From the NCBI GenBank assembly GCA_965215215.1, contig OZ244043.1, positions 2,108,001 through 2,172,000 of the forward strand: a DNA stretch of 64,000 bases, written 5' to 3'. A program made the position numbers and the translations under genes. Below the pieces are notes generated by a model. The model had not been told where the DNA came from, searched no databases, and was given only the letters and a program-made list of their open reading frames with translations. Shown here in pieces: positions 1 to 8,476 of this stretch (position 1 is its first letter; every line of letters starts with the position of its first letter). The DNA is from CALDTK01 sp965215215. Lineage in GTDB: Bacteria > Bacteroidota > Bacteroidia > Chitinophagales > Saprospiraceae.

Positions 1-1
1 G

Positions 2-595
2 CCCGCGGGCCTCGCCGAGGCGCCGGACAGCGTGGTCGAGTTTACGCTGCGAGCGGCGTTTTTAGGCGATAGCTTGAAGGGGATTGCGCTCGACTATAAT
101 CCCCATGCCTGTGCCATCGTAGAGTTCGCCGATACTGCCCTCGCCCCCGCATTTGAGGACTTGCTGATACGCACACTGGGCGCGCCACTCGATGAGCTCC
201 TCGAGGATGATGTCTTTGTGGAGCAGACCACCCGGGAGGCTTACTGGTTGGCGGACAGCGTCCTCGTAAAAACCCGAGCCTCTCTACGGCAACCCGGTGG
301 TGACTACTTCTTGGATACCTGCGCCATATCGTCGGGCTCTATCACCCTAACCGGCGTAACGCTGGAGCAGCGGACCGCGAGCTCGGTGACCGCTTCGATG
401 AAGCGAGGCGCCGGTGCGCCCTGGAAGGAATTTTTTAGGCAGAAGGGGGTCATACGCGAGTCCAAACGGATGTACGAGGCGTGGATGGAGAGCTTGGGAC
501 ACAGTCCCCGGCAGGATGATTCCGACCCCGAAGATCCACCCCGGCCGCAGAGAGAATACCTCCCCAAGGTGCCGAGTAGAGTCAACGAGGAGTAG
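2..595 (+). CDS. Hypothetical protein, 5' end outside the window
   Basis: The reading frame is open from the first bases of the window to a TAG stop. The GTG at 32 is the first possible start inside the window, but nothing closes the frame upstream, so the gene most likely begins further left. The visible part is about 195 residues, acidic and hydrophilic, with no signal peptide or membrane segment. The C-terminal third is proline-, arginine- and glutamate-rich and looks disordered. I do not recognise the family. The mini-hairpin at 634 and the mutarotase-like gene follow on the same strand. Confidence 0.55.
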   Translation, partial: PAGLAEAPDSVVEFTLRAAFLGDSLKGIALDYNPHACAIVEFADTALAPAFEDLLIRTLGAPLDELLEDDVFVEQTTREAYWLADSVLVKTRASLRQPGGDYFLDTCAISSGSITLTGVTLEQRTASSVTASMKRGAGAPWKEFFRQKGVIRESKRMYEAWMESLGHSPRQDDSDPEDPPRPQREYLPKVPSRVNEE

Positions 596-633
596 CCGCC
601 CGAATGGGGGGAGCGCTTTCACGGAACTATCAT

Positions 634-648
634 GTTTTGCCGAAAGGC
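634..648 (+). repeat. Mini-hairpin element, stem GCC/GGC, loop GAAA
   Basis: GTTTTGCCGAAAGGC lies between the hypothetical gene ending at 595 and the mutarotase-like gene starting at 690. It belongs to a 29-copy family in this window. Confidence 0.8.
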
Positions 649-689
649 GGCTTTCTACCTTGCCGCCTCACCGCCGATAAGCCCCTTTT

Positions 690-1484
690 ATGCCGACCGT
701 AGACCTTCGCCTGGACAAGCAGCACGTCCGCATCGACGGCGGTGAGCTAATCGGCTACCTCATCGAGCGCACCGAGTACATCCACCAGAAGGGGAGTCCG
801 GGGTGGCGGAATTCAGATACGGAGATGTTCCCGATCATCGGTCCGACGGCGGGGGCCGACTTTAAAGTGAGTACGCCACGGGGAGCGGCTACCCAGGATC
901 AGCACGGACTGTTGCGTGAGCTCAGCTACGCGACCATCGAGGAGGGGAAAACGAGTGCGACTTTCGAGAAGCGGTACACCGCCGGCACGCCAGTGGCGAA
1001 CTCCAAGTTCCCCGCGAAGTCGACGGCGGAATTTCTCTCCTGGCCCTACGACTTTCGTTTTCTCAAGACTTACGAGCTGAGTAAATCCGGACTAACGATC
1101 ACCTTCACGATCAGCGGCGGGGCGGGCATGCCGTTTATGCTCGGCTACCACCCCGCGTTCCGGCTCACCGGCGATAGTCCCACCGTCGAGGCCGGTGGCA
1201 AAACGATCACACTCGACGAGGTAATCGCCGTCGATAACCGCGCGCTGCGGGTGCCGGACTGCCGGGAGATCACGCTGCACGACGAGGCAAAGCTGCGGAT
1301 CCGCACGGAGGGCTTCGGGCAGTTTATGCTCTGGACGGAGGTGCCGAGCATGATCTGTATCGAGCCGATTACGTTCTACCCGTACGACGTGGCGCAGGAG
1401 AATCTGGCGGATGGGTTTCAGGCGCTCGGGCAGGGTGGGGAGGCATCGTTCAGGGTCGAGCTGTCGCCCGCCGCCATCGCCTAG
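690..1484 (+). CDS. Aldose 1-epimerase family protein (galactose-mutarotase-like)
   Basis: The 264-residue protein matches the aldose 1-epimerase / YeaD-like fold, which interconverts the alpha and beta anomers of hexoses or phosphorylated hexoses, probably in the cytoplasm since no signal peptide is seen. Family landmarks are visible: the DQHGLLREL segment with His72, the GYHPAF segment with His154 as the likely general acid, and the CIEPIT segment with Glu225 as the likely general base. Length is slightly short for the family (usually 270-340). It stands alone and converges on the S10 peptidase gene, whose stop overlaps its own by 4 bases. A TACCTTGC -7-like box at 656-663 lies 27 bases upstream. 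Sugar specificity cannot be read from sequence. Confidence 0.85.
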   Translation: MPTVDLRLDKQHVRIDGGELIGYLIERTEYIHQKGSPGWRNSDTEMFPIIGPTAGADFKVSTPRGAATQDQHGLLRELSYATIEEGKTSATFEKRYTAGTPVANSKFPAKSTAEFLSWPYDFRFLKTYELSKSGLTITFTISGGAGMPFMLGYHPAFRLTGDSPTVEAGGKTITLDEVIAVDNRALRVPDCREITLHDEAKLRIRTEGFGQFMLWTEVPSMICIEPITFYPYDVAQENLADGFQALGQGGEASFRVELSPAAIA

Positions 1485-2968
1485 TACCGCGCCGCCCCCT
1501 CCGGTGTGCTCGTCTTGATGAACGCCCGGATATCGTCCGTAGCCTGCGCCAAATCCTCTTCGCGCAGGTACATCATGTGCCCGGAGCGGTAGCCCTTGAA
1601 CTGCATGCGATCTTTGAGGCGGCCACCGGGATCGAGCTGCCAGAGGGTGTACCTCGCGTTGAAGTAGCTGGTAGCTCCATCGTAGTAGCCCGACTGTACC
1701 ATCACGTGCAGAAAAGGGTTGATGGCCATTGCTTTACGGAGGCTCTCGCGCACGTCGTTGTCCTCGTTGTTCCAGGGCGAGACGGGGCCGAACATATTGT
1801 ACTTCACGTCGGTCGAGAAGCCGAGCTCCTGACTGAAGTAGTAGTTGATCCCCGGGGTAAACGCGTGGAGCCAGCTCGTGAGCTCGGCGTTGTAGTCGGG
1901 GGAGTCGCCGGCCGGGGTGCGGTCGATGCCGCGGTAGCGCGAATCGAGTCGCCCGATGGTCAGGGTGTCGCGCGCGCGGAGCAGCTCCTTCCAGAAGAAG
2001 TTCGTCGGCACCTGGAGGTTCTGCGACAGCACCGCCTCCTCGGTGAGGCCGGAGAGGGCGGACACGCGTTCGGCGACGGCGGTCCGCTCGTTTTGCGGGA
2101 GCGAGCCCCCGCGGGCGATGGCGGGCATGAGGGTGTCGAGGGCGAAGGTTTCGGCGATGGGAAGAACCTCGAGGAGGTCGCGCTGCTGCAAAACCGGGGG
2201 CAGCATTTCGTGGTAGTGCGCCGCGGCCGTCATGTAGGGCAGCTCGAGGGCCACGGAGATCGGCGGGTCGGACTCGAAGAACTTGTAGTCGGCCGGCGAG
2301 ACCATGATCACGCCGTTGAGGTACATCCACTGCCGCTCCTGGAGGGCGCCGGCGAGGCCCATGACGCGGGTGCCGCCGTAGCTCTCGCCGATGAGGTACT
2401 TCGGCGAGAGCCAACGGTTTTTACGCGTGACGAAAGCGTTAAGCCAGTCGGCGAGGTAGGCGACGTCGGCGTTGATGCCGAAGAACTTGTCGCGACTCGC
2501 CGTTTTGCCCTCCTCGTCGGGCACGAGGCGCGAGTAGCCGGTGTTGACGGGGTTGACGAACACGATGTCGGCCACGTCGAGGATGGAGTGGGGGTTATCG
2601 CGGATGCCGTAGGGCTGCACGGGGTAGCCCTCGGCGTCGACGCTGAGCAGTTTCGGGCCGGTGTAGGCGAGGTGCATCCAGACCGACGCGGAGCCCGGGC
2701 CTCCGTTGAACGACATGATGAGCGGGCGCTGCGCGGGGTCGTCGACGCCGTCGCGGGTGTAGTAGGTGTACTGCAGCGAGGCGATCGGCGTACCGGCCTC
2801 GTCCCAAACGGGCTGCATGCCCACCGTGGCGGTGTAGGCGACGGCTTGCCCCTTGATGGTGACGGTGTGTTCGGTGGTGACCATCGTGTCGATGGGGAGC
2901 TCGACGCGTTGGCCGAGCGCGCAGAGGCTGGTGAGCGCGAGCGCGAGGGGAGACAGGGCCTTGAGCAT
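1481..2968 (-). CDS. Exported S10-family serine carboxypeptidase
   Basis: The 495-residue protein is a member of peptidase family S10. The chosen ATG at 2968 begins a clean signal peptide (MLKALSPLALALTSLCALGQ); a longer frame from 3016 would prefix it with a polar stretch. The oxyanion segment FNGGPGSASVW, the nucleophile elbow GESYGG with Ser196, Asp430 in GYYDGAT and His464 in GHMMYL give a full triad. It should remove C-terminal residues from peptides in the periplasm or outside. It is divergent from the AsmA-like gene, with 57 bases between the start codons. A TACTTTCC -7-like box ends a few bases before the ATG, suggesting a leaderless or very short leader mRNA. Confidence 0.9.
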   Translation of the reverse strand: MLKALSPLALALTSLCALGQRVELPIDTMVTTEHTVTIKGQAVAYTATVGMQPVWDEAGTPIASLQYTYYTRDGVDDPAQRPLIMSFNGGPGSASVWMHLAYTGPKLLSVDAEGYPVQPYGIRDNPHSILDVADIVFVNPVNTGYSRLVPDEEGKTASRDKFFGINADVAYLADWLNAFVTRKNRWLSPKYLIGESYGGTRVMGLAGALQERQWMYLNGVIMVSPADYKFFESDPPISVALELPYMTAAAHYHEMLPPVLQQRDLLEVLPIAETFALDTLMPAIARGGSLPQNERTAVAERVSALSGLTEEAVLSQNLQVPTNFFWKELLRARDTLTIGRLDSRYRGIDRTPAGDSPDYNAELTSWLHAFTPGINYYFSQELGFSTDVKYNMFGPVSPWNNEDNDVRESLRKAMAINPFLHVMVQSGYYDGATSYFNARYTLWQLDPGGRLKDRMQFKGYRSGHMMYLREEDLAQATDDIRAFIKTSTPEGAARY

Positions 2969-3025
2969 GCCGGAAAGTAGGGCGCGTTGGCTAATCTTCG
3001 GCCCGTCCTCGCCCAAGCCGCACGC

Positions 3026-5215
3026 ATGAATCTTCCTCTTCGTAAATCGGTGGCGTGGATCCTCGGCGTTACAGCGGCGCTCGTCGCACTCGTGTTCCTC
3101 GCTCAGCTCATTCTCGCCCCGCTCGCGGCCGATGCGCTGACGCGATTAGTGGCCGAACGCTCAGAGGGGCGGTACGAGTTGGCGACGAGCGACCTCGACC
3201 TCTCCTTCTGGCGCGGCCGCATCGCGCTCGAGGGGGTGGCGCTTACGCCCGATACCAGCGAGCTGGCCCGCGCGGCGAAGCTGACCGGGGGCATCGCGCT
3301 CGGTGCGGAGGTGGAGCAACTGGCCATCAGCGGGATCTCCTGGTGGCACCTCCTCGTGAATCGGCGCCTGAGTGCGGACAGTCTTACGGTAACCCAGCCG
3401 AGGATTATGGCGAGCGCCTACCAACCGCCCGGGCCGCCGCGGCCGACCGGGCCGAATAACGCGGGCGGCGGTGGGGACCCGACGAGCGGCGGCAGCGCCG
3501 AACTTCCCGGCGCGATCGAGATCGACGGCATCCGCATCCGCGACGCCGGGGTCCGTTACGAGCTGCTCGGGCAGGACACTACTTCTTCGCGCCTCGCGGC
3601 GAATGAGGTCGACCTCCTCCTTGCCGGCTTCCGGCTGGATAGCATTACGTTTCGCAGGTACCCCACGCGCTTCTACGATCGCTTCGCGATCTCGGTCGGG
3701 GGCTACCGCCACGAGCTGGGCGACAGTCTGCACGTCGTCACCCTCGGCGCCGCCCGTTTCGAATCCGAAGACGGTCGCCTTACCCTCGATAGTCTCCACG
3801 TCGAACCCCGCGATTCGGGGTTCAGCTTTCGCCAAAACCACCCCCAGGCGCGCCTCGCCCTCCAGCTCGCCTGTGATACGGTGCGACTCCGGGGTTTCGA
3901 CCTGGGGGAGTTCCTGCGGACGCAGCGTTACCGGGCGCGGCGGCTGTCCGTGGATAGCGTAGATGCAACGGCCTGGATGGCCGGTGAGTCCGATGGAGGT
4001 GTTGAAAGCGGTAGTGGTGCCGCGGACAGCAGCGGTGGCTACGCCTTCGACCTGCGCCTCGACACGCTCGCGCTCAGCGGCGCCACGCTGCGTTACCGGG
4101 CGCGCGCTCCGGACCTAGCGCTCGACCTACCCAACGCCGAAACGACCCTCGTCGACGTGCGCAGTCGACCGGGAGACCGCGAACGGCCGTTTGCGGTCGC
4201 TGAGGTCGACGTTCGGTTCCGCGACTTCGAGTACGAGCGCCCGGAGGTCGACAACCGACTCCGGATCGCCACCGGTCGCATTTCGCTCGCCGGGCAGACC
4301 CTCCGGCTCGATAGCCTCAGCTACCGTCCGCCCGATCCCGCTGGTTTTGCTCGGAGCAACCGCTCGACCTTCGATCTGCAACTCCGGAGCCTCGAGCTGG
4401 ATTCGCTCGACCTCCCGACGCTCTTCTGGCGGCAGCGCGTGGCGGCCCACGGCGCCGCCGTCGACGGACTGCGCATCGTGAGCACGACCAACCACGGGCA
4501 GCCCCCGCCGCCCGACGATCCCCGGACGCTACTCCTGCGCCAACTGCAGGAGCTCCCCGTGGCCCTCGCCCTGGACCTAGTCACCGTCGAGGACGGGTAC
4601 ATCGGCTACCGACGCTTCGGGGGTGATAAAAAGGACGCGACGATCTTCTGGGACGACGTGTTCGCCACCTTCGGGCGGGTGGGGACGTACCCCGACTACG
4701 TGGAGCGCTACCCGCGGGCCAGCCTCGATACTCGCAGCGTGTTCCAGGGGGTGTGGCCGCTCAAGATGTCGGTGCAGTGGCCCAACGGCGAGGGGGCGCC
4801 GTACGAGGTGTCGGCGAGCGGTCCGGCCCTTGATCTGTCGGAGCTCAACAGTATGCTCGTGCCGGTGGCCGATATGCGGATCAAGAGCGGCAAGCTCGAT
4901 TCGCTCTCCCTCGACTTTGCCGCCGATGCTGAGGCCGGGAACGGGAAATTGCGGGCGACATACCGCGATTTCGAGGTGGAGCTACTGGGCGACGGGCCGA
5001 AGGCCGACGACAAGGATGTGCTGTCCTCCTTCGCCGATGCCCTCGCGGTACGCGATGCCAACGTGCCGGGTGGGGGAGAGTACCGGGTGGGTACGATTCG
5101 GGCGGAGCGCGAGGCGAGCCTGAGCATGTTTACGCACTGGTGGGAGCTGGTGCGTTCGGGCTTACTGGGGGTGGTATTGACGGACTTTGGGCAGTCGCGG
5201 GTGGAGGGGAAGTAA
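3026..5215 (+). CDS. AsmA-like envelope protein
   Basis: The 729-residue protein has one N-terminal transmembrane helix (about residues 9-34) followed by a long periplasmic region of alternating beta strands. The opening pattern, a TM helix then LDLSFWRGRIALEGV, is that of AsmA-like proteins, now viewed as repeating beta-groove proteins that move lipids between membranes. A Pro/Gly/Ser-rich linker lies near residues 140-165. The start at ATG 3026 is preferred over an in-frame TTG at 2987 because it gives a proper membrane anchor directly. It is divergent from the S10 peptidase. A mini-hairpin copy lies inside the gene at 3824-3838. Family assignment is by pattern only. Confidence 0.6.
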   Translation: MNLPLRKSVAWILGVTAALVALVFLAQLILAPLAADALTRLVAERSEGRYELATSDLDLSFWRGRIALEGVALTPDTSELARAAKLTGGIALGAEVEQLAISGISWWHLLVNRRLSADSLTVTQPRIMASAYQPPGPPRPTGPNNAGGGGDPTSGGSAELPGAIEIDGIRIRDAGVRYELLGQDTTSSRLAANEVDLLLAGFRLDSITFRRYPTRFYDRFAISVGGYRHELGDSLHVVTLGAARFESEDGRLTLDSLHVEPRDSGFSFRQNHPQARLALQLACDTVRLRGFDLGEFLRTQRYRARRLSVDSVDATAWMAGESDGGVESGSGAADSSGGYAFDLRLDTLALSGATLRYRARAPDLALDLPNAETTLVDVRSRPGDRERPFAVAEVDVRFRDFEYERPEVDNRLRIATGRISLAGQTLRLDSLSYRPPDPAGFARSNRSTFDLQLRSLELDSLDLPTLFWRQRVAAHGAAVDGLRIVSTTNHGQPPPPDDPRTLLLRQLQELPVALALDLVTVEDGYIGYRRFGGDKKDATIFWDDVFATFGRVGTYPDYVERYPRASLDTRSVFQGVWPLKMSVQWPNGEGAPYEVSASGPALDLSELNSMLVPVADMRIKSGKLDSLSLDFAADAEAGNGKLRATYRDFEVELLGDGPKADDKDVLSSFADALAVRDANVPGGGEYRVGTIRAEREASLSMFTHWWELVRSGLLGVVLTDFGQSRVEGK
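3824..3838 (-). repeat. Mini-hairpin element inside the AsmA-like gene, loop GAAA
   Basis: The reverse complement reads GTTTTGGCGAAAGCT, a GC/GC stem plus a G-T wobble. It encodes SFRQN in the host gene and is antisense to it. Confidence 0.7.
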
Positions 5216-5386
5216 CTTTTAGCCAACTCAATCCGGCGAGAAATTTAGTGACTCGACTACTAATTTAGCCTTTGATATTCCATAAGTTTATCTCAAAGAG
5301 TTTAGAGCTGACCGAGCGAGTAGGGTAGTGCAGACGTTATGTCTATAAATGTAGATACTTTACTTACTTAAGTGTATCATGCGATC

Positions 5387-6444
5387 ATGAAACTATACTC
5401 GGCTAATTACGCGCACACCGAGCACAATTTCGTCGTTCAGCAGCTCTCGCAGGGGACTTGCCGAGCTGTGTTAGCTCCCACCCTCTGTGTGGTTGCCAAC
5501 TTACTACATAGAGGTGTTCCGACGCGTATGTCGCGGCAGATGCAGAAGTTGCTTGGTCCTGTGCACGAAGCCGCGAGCTTTGTTTCAGAGCGCAAATTAA
5601 TAAGCCGTACCCCAGGTAATTGGGGCAATGTCATTAAGGGTTCGGTCGAAGCCGGTTATTATCCGGCGCAGGAATTCTTCGACCAGCTTCCAAGCCTGCT
5701 TCCAGGCTATCCTTTTGTTCAAGCGCTTATTAAACCGGAAGTGCTGATTAACGAAATAACTGGTCAACAAACCCTAAAGTTTGTCGAGCAAGCTGTTGAC
5801 TTCTATCTACCACAGGCGAAACTCGTTATTGAGATAGATGGTGTTCAGCATACGCAACTTAAGATATCTAGTAGCGACACAGAGCGAGATAACCATCTCA
5901 GTAGGTTCGGTGTCCAGACCATTCGTATCCCTACGCCGGAGTGGCGAAAACCTGCTAGTCGCAAGCAGCACATAGATGCGATTAGAATTCGTCTAGACGC
6001 GCACAGTTACCAATTAGAGTCCTATCGCAAAGCTCAGGAACAACTCCACGATCCCGAAGTAATTCAATTGGCCTACTTACCCACAGCGATATTGCGGATT
6101 TAGACTATCGTGGTCGAGCTTTTGCGATGTGGTCTCTGGCCAATGGGAGAAGATGTTGAGCTTACGCTAAAACGCGCCGCGGAGGAAATGTGGCTCACTC
6201 ACGAGCACGTTGAGGCCGCCATAATCGACGTGTTTGAGTGGTGTAAACAGCTATGTGAGCTGCAAACTGGTCTGGTCTGGCAGGCGCCAAACGTTATCTC
6301 AACTCTGGTCGACTCATTTGAAGGAGCACAATCCAGTACTGAAACCCGTTTAGACTTCTCGATTCATCAGCGTTACTCACACATTAATACGCTGTCGCCG
6401 AACGTAGTCTACTGCCGCACCGACTGTAGCCTTCCCCGTTTTCG
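5387..6444 (+). pseudogene. Broken PD-(D/E)XK nuclease / helicase-like gene, with internal amber stop and cut by an IS
   Basis: Translation from ATG 5387 gives an N-terminal region, then a Vsr/DUF559-like nuclease core: VDFYLPQAKLVIEIDGVQH, with the D...ExD pattern near residues 139-154, followed by HLSRFGVQTIRIP. A TAG at 6101-6103 interrupts the frame, but the same frame continues convincingly (TIVVELLRCGLW onward), so this was one gene. It ends abruptly where the IS3-family element begins at 6445. The pattern ahead of the break (YLPTAILR, then VYCRTD) resembles the N-terminal part of large DEAD/DEAH helicases carrying such nuclease domains, which is inference. Base composition is much more AT-rich than its neighbours, suggesting transfer. 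No helicase motifs remain. Confidence 0.65.
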
Positions 6445-6448
6445 AGAC

Positions 6449-6473
6449 AGTCCAAAATTGCAACTTTTGGACT
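6449..6473 (+). promoter_or_regulatory. Perfect inverted repeat touching the transposase start codon
   Basis: AGTCCAAAA and TTTTGGACT are separated by 7 bases (TTGCAAC). The right arm ends one base before ATG 6475, and the left arm lies within the terminal repeat. In RNA read in from outside, this 9-bp stem would hide the initiation region, a known way for insertion sequences to avoid activation by flanking promoters. The role here is inference. Confidence 0.6.
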
Positions 6474-6474
6474 C

Positions 6475-6741
6475 ATGAAACGAAGCAAATTCACCGAGGT
6501 GCAGATCGTCAAGGCCCTCGAGGACAATGAAGCCGGCCGCTCCGTGACCGACTTGGCGCGTGAGTTGAGCGTGAGCGCGGCGACGATCTACACTTGGCGT
6601 AAGAAGTACGGCGGCATGGAGGCCTCCGACGTCGGGCGCCTCAAGACTCTCGAAGCCGAAAACGCCAAGCTTAAAGCGATGTACGCCGAGAGCCAGCTCG
6701 ACGACAAAGCTCTCGAGGACGCGCTGTCAAAAAAGTGGTAG
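6475..6741 (+). CDS. IS3-family transposase, OrfA
   Basis: The 88-residue protein has a helix-turn-helix (VTDLARELSVSAATIYTWRKKYGG, about residues 23-46) that binds the element ends, followed by a leucine-zipper-like helix (LKTLEAENAKLKAMYAE). Its 3' end carries the slippery heptamer A AAA AAG at 6729-6735. That heptamer would let ribosomes shift -1 into OrfB and make the fused OrfAB transposase, the normal mechanism in this family. The start is the ATG directly after the 6449-6473 inverted repeat. Confidence 0.9.
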   Translation: MKRSKFTEVQIVKALEDNEAGRSVTDLARELSVSAATIYTWRKKYGGMEASDVGRLKTLEAENAKLKAMYAESQLDDKALEDALSKKW

Positions 6742-7649
6742 GCTCTCGGGCACGGCGTAAGCTCGCGAGCTATTTCCGTGAGGCGCACGCCCGGCCGGTC
6801 TCGCGGGCGTGCGCCCTGGCCAGTATATCGCGGGCGACGTGGTACTACCGCACGCGCCTCCCTGAACGCGACGGCGAGCTCATCGCGGCCCTACGAGCTC
6901 TAGCCCACGAACACCCGGCACGCGGGTTCGACAACTACTACGCGCGCCTGCGGGCCGCGGGGCACGTCTGGGGTCGCAAGCGGTGCCTGCGGGTCTACCG
7001 CCGGCTCGGGCTGCGCCGCCGCACCCGCCGCAAGCGTCACGTCACCCCGACCGAGGACCGCCGCCCGATGGCTGCGCTCTCGCGCCGCGACGAAGTCTGG
7101 GCGTGCGACTTCCCGTGCGACGGGTTGACCGATGGGCGCCCGGCTCGCGTGATCGCGGTCGTGGATGAGTATTCCCGGGAGTGCCTCGCGAGCGAGGCGG
7201 CGATCTCGTACCCAGCGCAGCGGGTATGTCGCGTGCTCGATCGGGTTGCCGGGCAGCGTGGGGGCTACCCGGAGGTGTTGCGGACTGATAACGGCCCCGA
7301 GTTCGTCTCGACGGCCTCGGCGGCATGGTGCGAGCACCACGGCGTACATCACCATCGGATCACGCCGGGGCGCCCGATGGACGATGGGCGCGTCGAGCGG
7401 CTCGACCGCGCGATCCGCGAGGACGTGCTTGATTTTTGGATGTTCACGTCGTTCTCCGAGCTCAATGCGGAGCTGGCGAACTGGCGCGGGCGCTACAACG
7501 CGACCCATCCGCACACGGCCCTCGGCGGGCAATCCCCGGGGGCATTCGACCGCGGCGACGCAGTGCTGGCGGACTCGGCCTACGGCCTCCCCCGCCAGCA
7601 CTGCGTACAGGAATCCCTACCTTTACATTCTAACCCCGGACTGTCTTAG
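6735..7649 (+). CDS. IS3-family transposase, OrfB (DDE catalytic part)
   Basis: This frame is -1 relative to OrfA and is probably translated mainly as the OrfAB fusion by frameshifting at 6729-6735. The GTG at 6735 is only a nominal start. It contains an HTH_21-like region and the rve integrase core. The catalytic triad is complete: Asp125 in WACDF, Asp185 in RTDNGPEF and Glu221 in GRVERLDRAI. The 35 residues between the second Asp and the Glu match the classic DD(35)E spacing. The last codons run 3 bases beyond the right terminal repeat. Confidence 0.9.
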   Translation: MVGSRARRKLASYFREAHARPVSRACALASISRATWYYRTRLPERDGELIAALRALAHEHPARGFDNYYARLRAAGHVWGRKRCLRVYRRLGLRRRTRRKRHVTPTEDRRPMAALSRRDEVWACDFPCDGLTDGRPARVIAVVDEYSRECLASEAAISYPAQRVCRVLDRVAGQRGGYPEVLRTDNGPEFVSTASAAWCEHHGVHHHRITPGRPMDDGRVERLDRAIREDVLDFWMFTSFSELNAELANWRGRYNATHPHTALGGQSPGAFDRGDAVLADSAYGLPRQHCVQESLPLHSNPGLS

Positions 7650-7667
7650 AGAGGGGAAGGCTACACC

Positions 7668-8303
7668 TTGGCTATTAAGTCTTGGCAGCAGTTGAATAGC
7701 CATAAGCATCGCTCGTCGTCTGCATTTCTTGTGGACCCCTACCTCTTTAGCAACGAAAACATCGAAACAGCAACTGATAATCTTACAAAAATTCTCTCAA
7801 GTTTCCTTAAGCACATCGGAAATGGTAGCTTACTGATCGTAATTTATGCTCATCTACCTATCAAAAGTAGGGACGATCCATCCCGTCGTGATGAATTGAT
7901 AGCTAAACTAACTCTCCTACCTGACGAATTAAAGTCCGCTGGACTGATTGGCAACGTAGATCTTCTGTTTCTAGACTCTAATAAACTTAATCGTAAACAA
8001 GATCGTCTACACGACCGCTACCTACTTACGCAACAATATACGCTAACCTCGCATGCTGGCTTCGACTGCCTAAAGCGAGATGGCTCTACTCGACTTGAGC
8101 TGTTATACCACCCAGCATCGCCGACAGGTCGGGATAGCTTTATGCTCTCCTTGCAGGAATTAATTCGATACCTCGATGCGTGTATTGACGAATGCTTCAA
8201 TCGCAGGTATACGGACCGTAGATACGTTTCAAAAGATACGTTGCGTGGGTTGCGGCGTAATATGCTTCGCGCAGTTGAGCACTCACTTGGTTATAAAATT
8301 TGA
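7668..8303 (+). CDS. AT-rich hypothetical protein, possibly truncated by the IS; weak PLD-like motif
   Basis: This frame is open directly after the IS right end; the TTG at 7668 is only the first usable start and the true N-terminus may be lost. The 211 residues include hydrophobic strands (SLLIVIYAHLPI, NVDLLFLD) and a LHDRYLLT segment followed by a Ser/Gly-rich loop. This resembles the HxK-like region of some phospholipase-D-fold defence effectors, but the match is weak. Codon use and AT content match the broken nuclease gene on the other side of the IS. The two may be remains of one operon, or of one gene with an internal deletion. Confidence 0.45.
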   Translation: MAIKSWQQLNSHKHRSSSAFLVDPYLFSNENIETATDNLTKILSSFLKHIGNGSLLIVIYAHLPIKSRDDPSRRDELIAKLTLLPDELKSAGLIGNVDLLFLDSNKLNRKQDRLHDRYLLTQQYTLTSHAGFDCLKRDGSTRLELLYHPASPTGRDSFMLSLQELIRYLDACIDECFNRRYTDRRYVSKDTLRGLRRNMLRAVEHSLGYKI

Positions 8304-8476
8304 TTACAGCTGATCCTGTATTACCATCAAGTACCTCGGTTTGGCTGTTTAATTAGATTATAAGCGCCACTATTAGCTCGACTTTATCCCTTTTGCCGTT
8401 CGGTTCGAGTAGCGAGGTCGTGTTACGAACTAGGCTCCCGGCCGCTGTTCATGCGAAGTGAACCACTACTCTCGCC

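Larger units (their letters stand above)
6445..7646 (+). mobile_element. IS3-family insertion sequence
   Basis: The element is 1.2 kb with two overlapping transposase frames and short terminal inverted repeats: AGACAGTCC at 6445-6453 and GGACTGTCT at 7638-7646. It splits AT-rich DNA and is itself GC-rich, consistent with later arrival. A clear target duplication is not visible: TTCG lies to the left and TAGA to the right. That may mean an adjacent deletion removed host DNA on one side. Both transposase frames look intact, so the element may still be active. Confidence 0.85.

Noticed and set aside
1577..2980. A 467-codon plus-strand frame opposite the S10 peptidase
   Set aside because: Valine/Glu/Gly-rich translation without domains; the opposite strand has a full catalytic triad and signal peptide.
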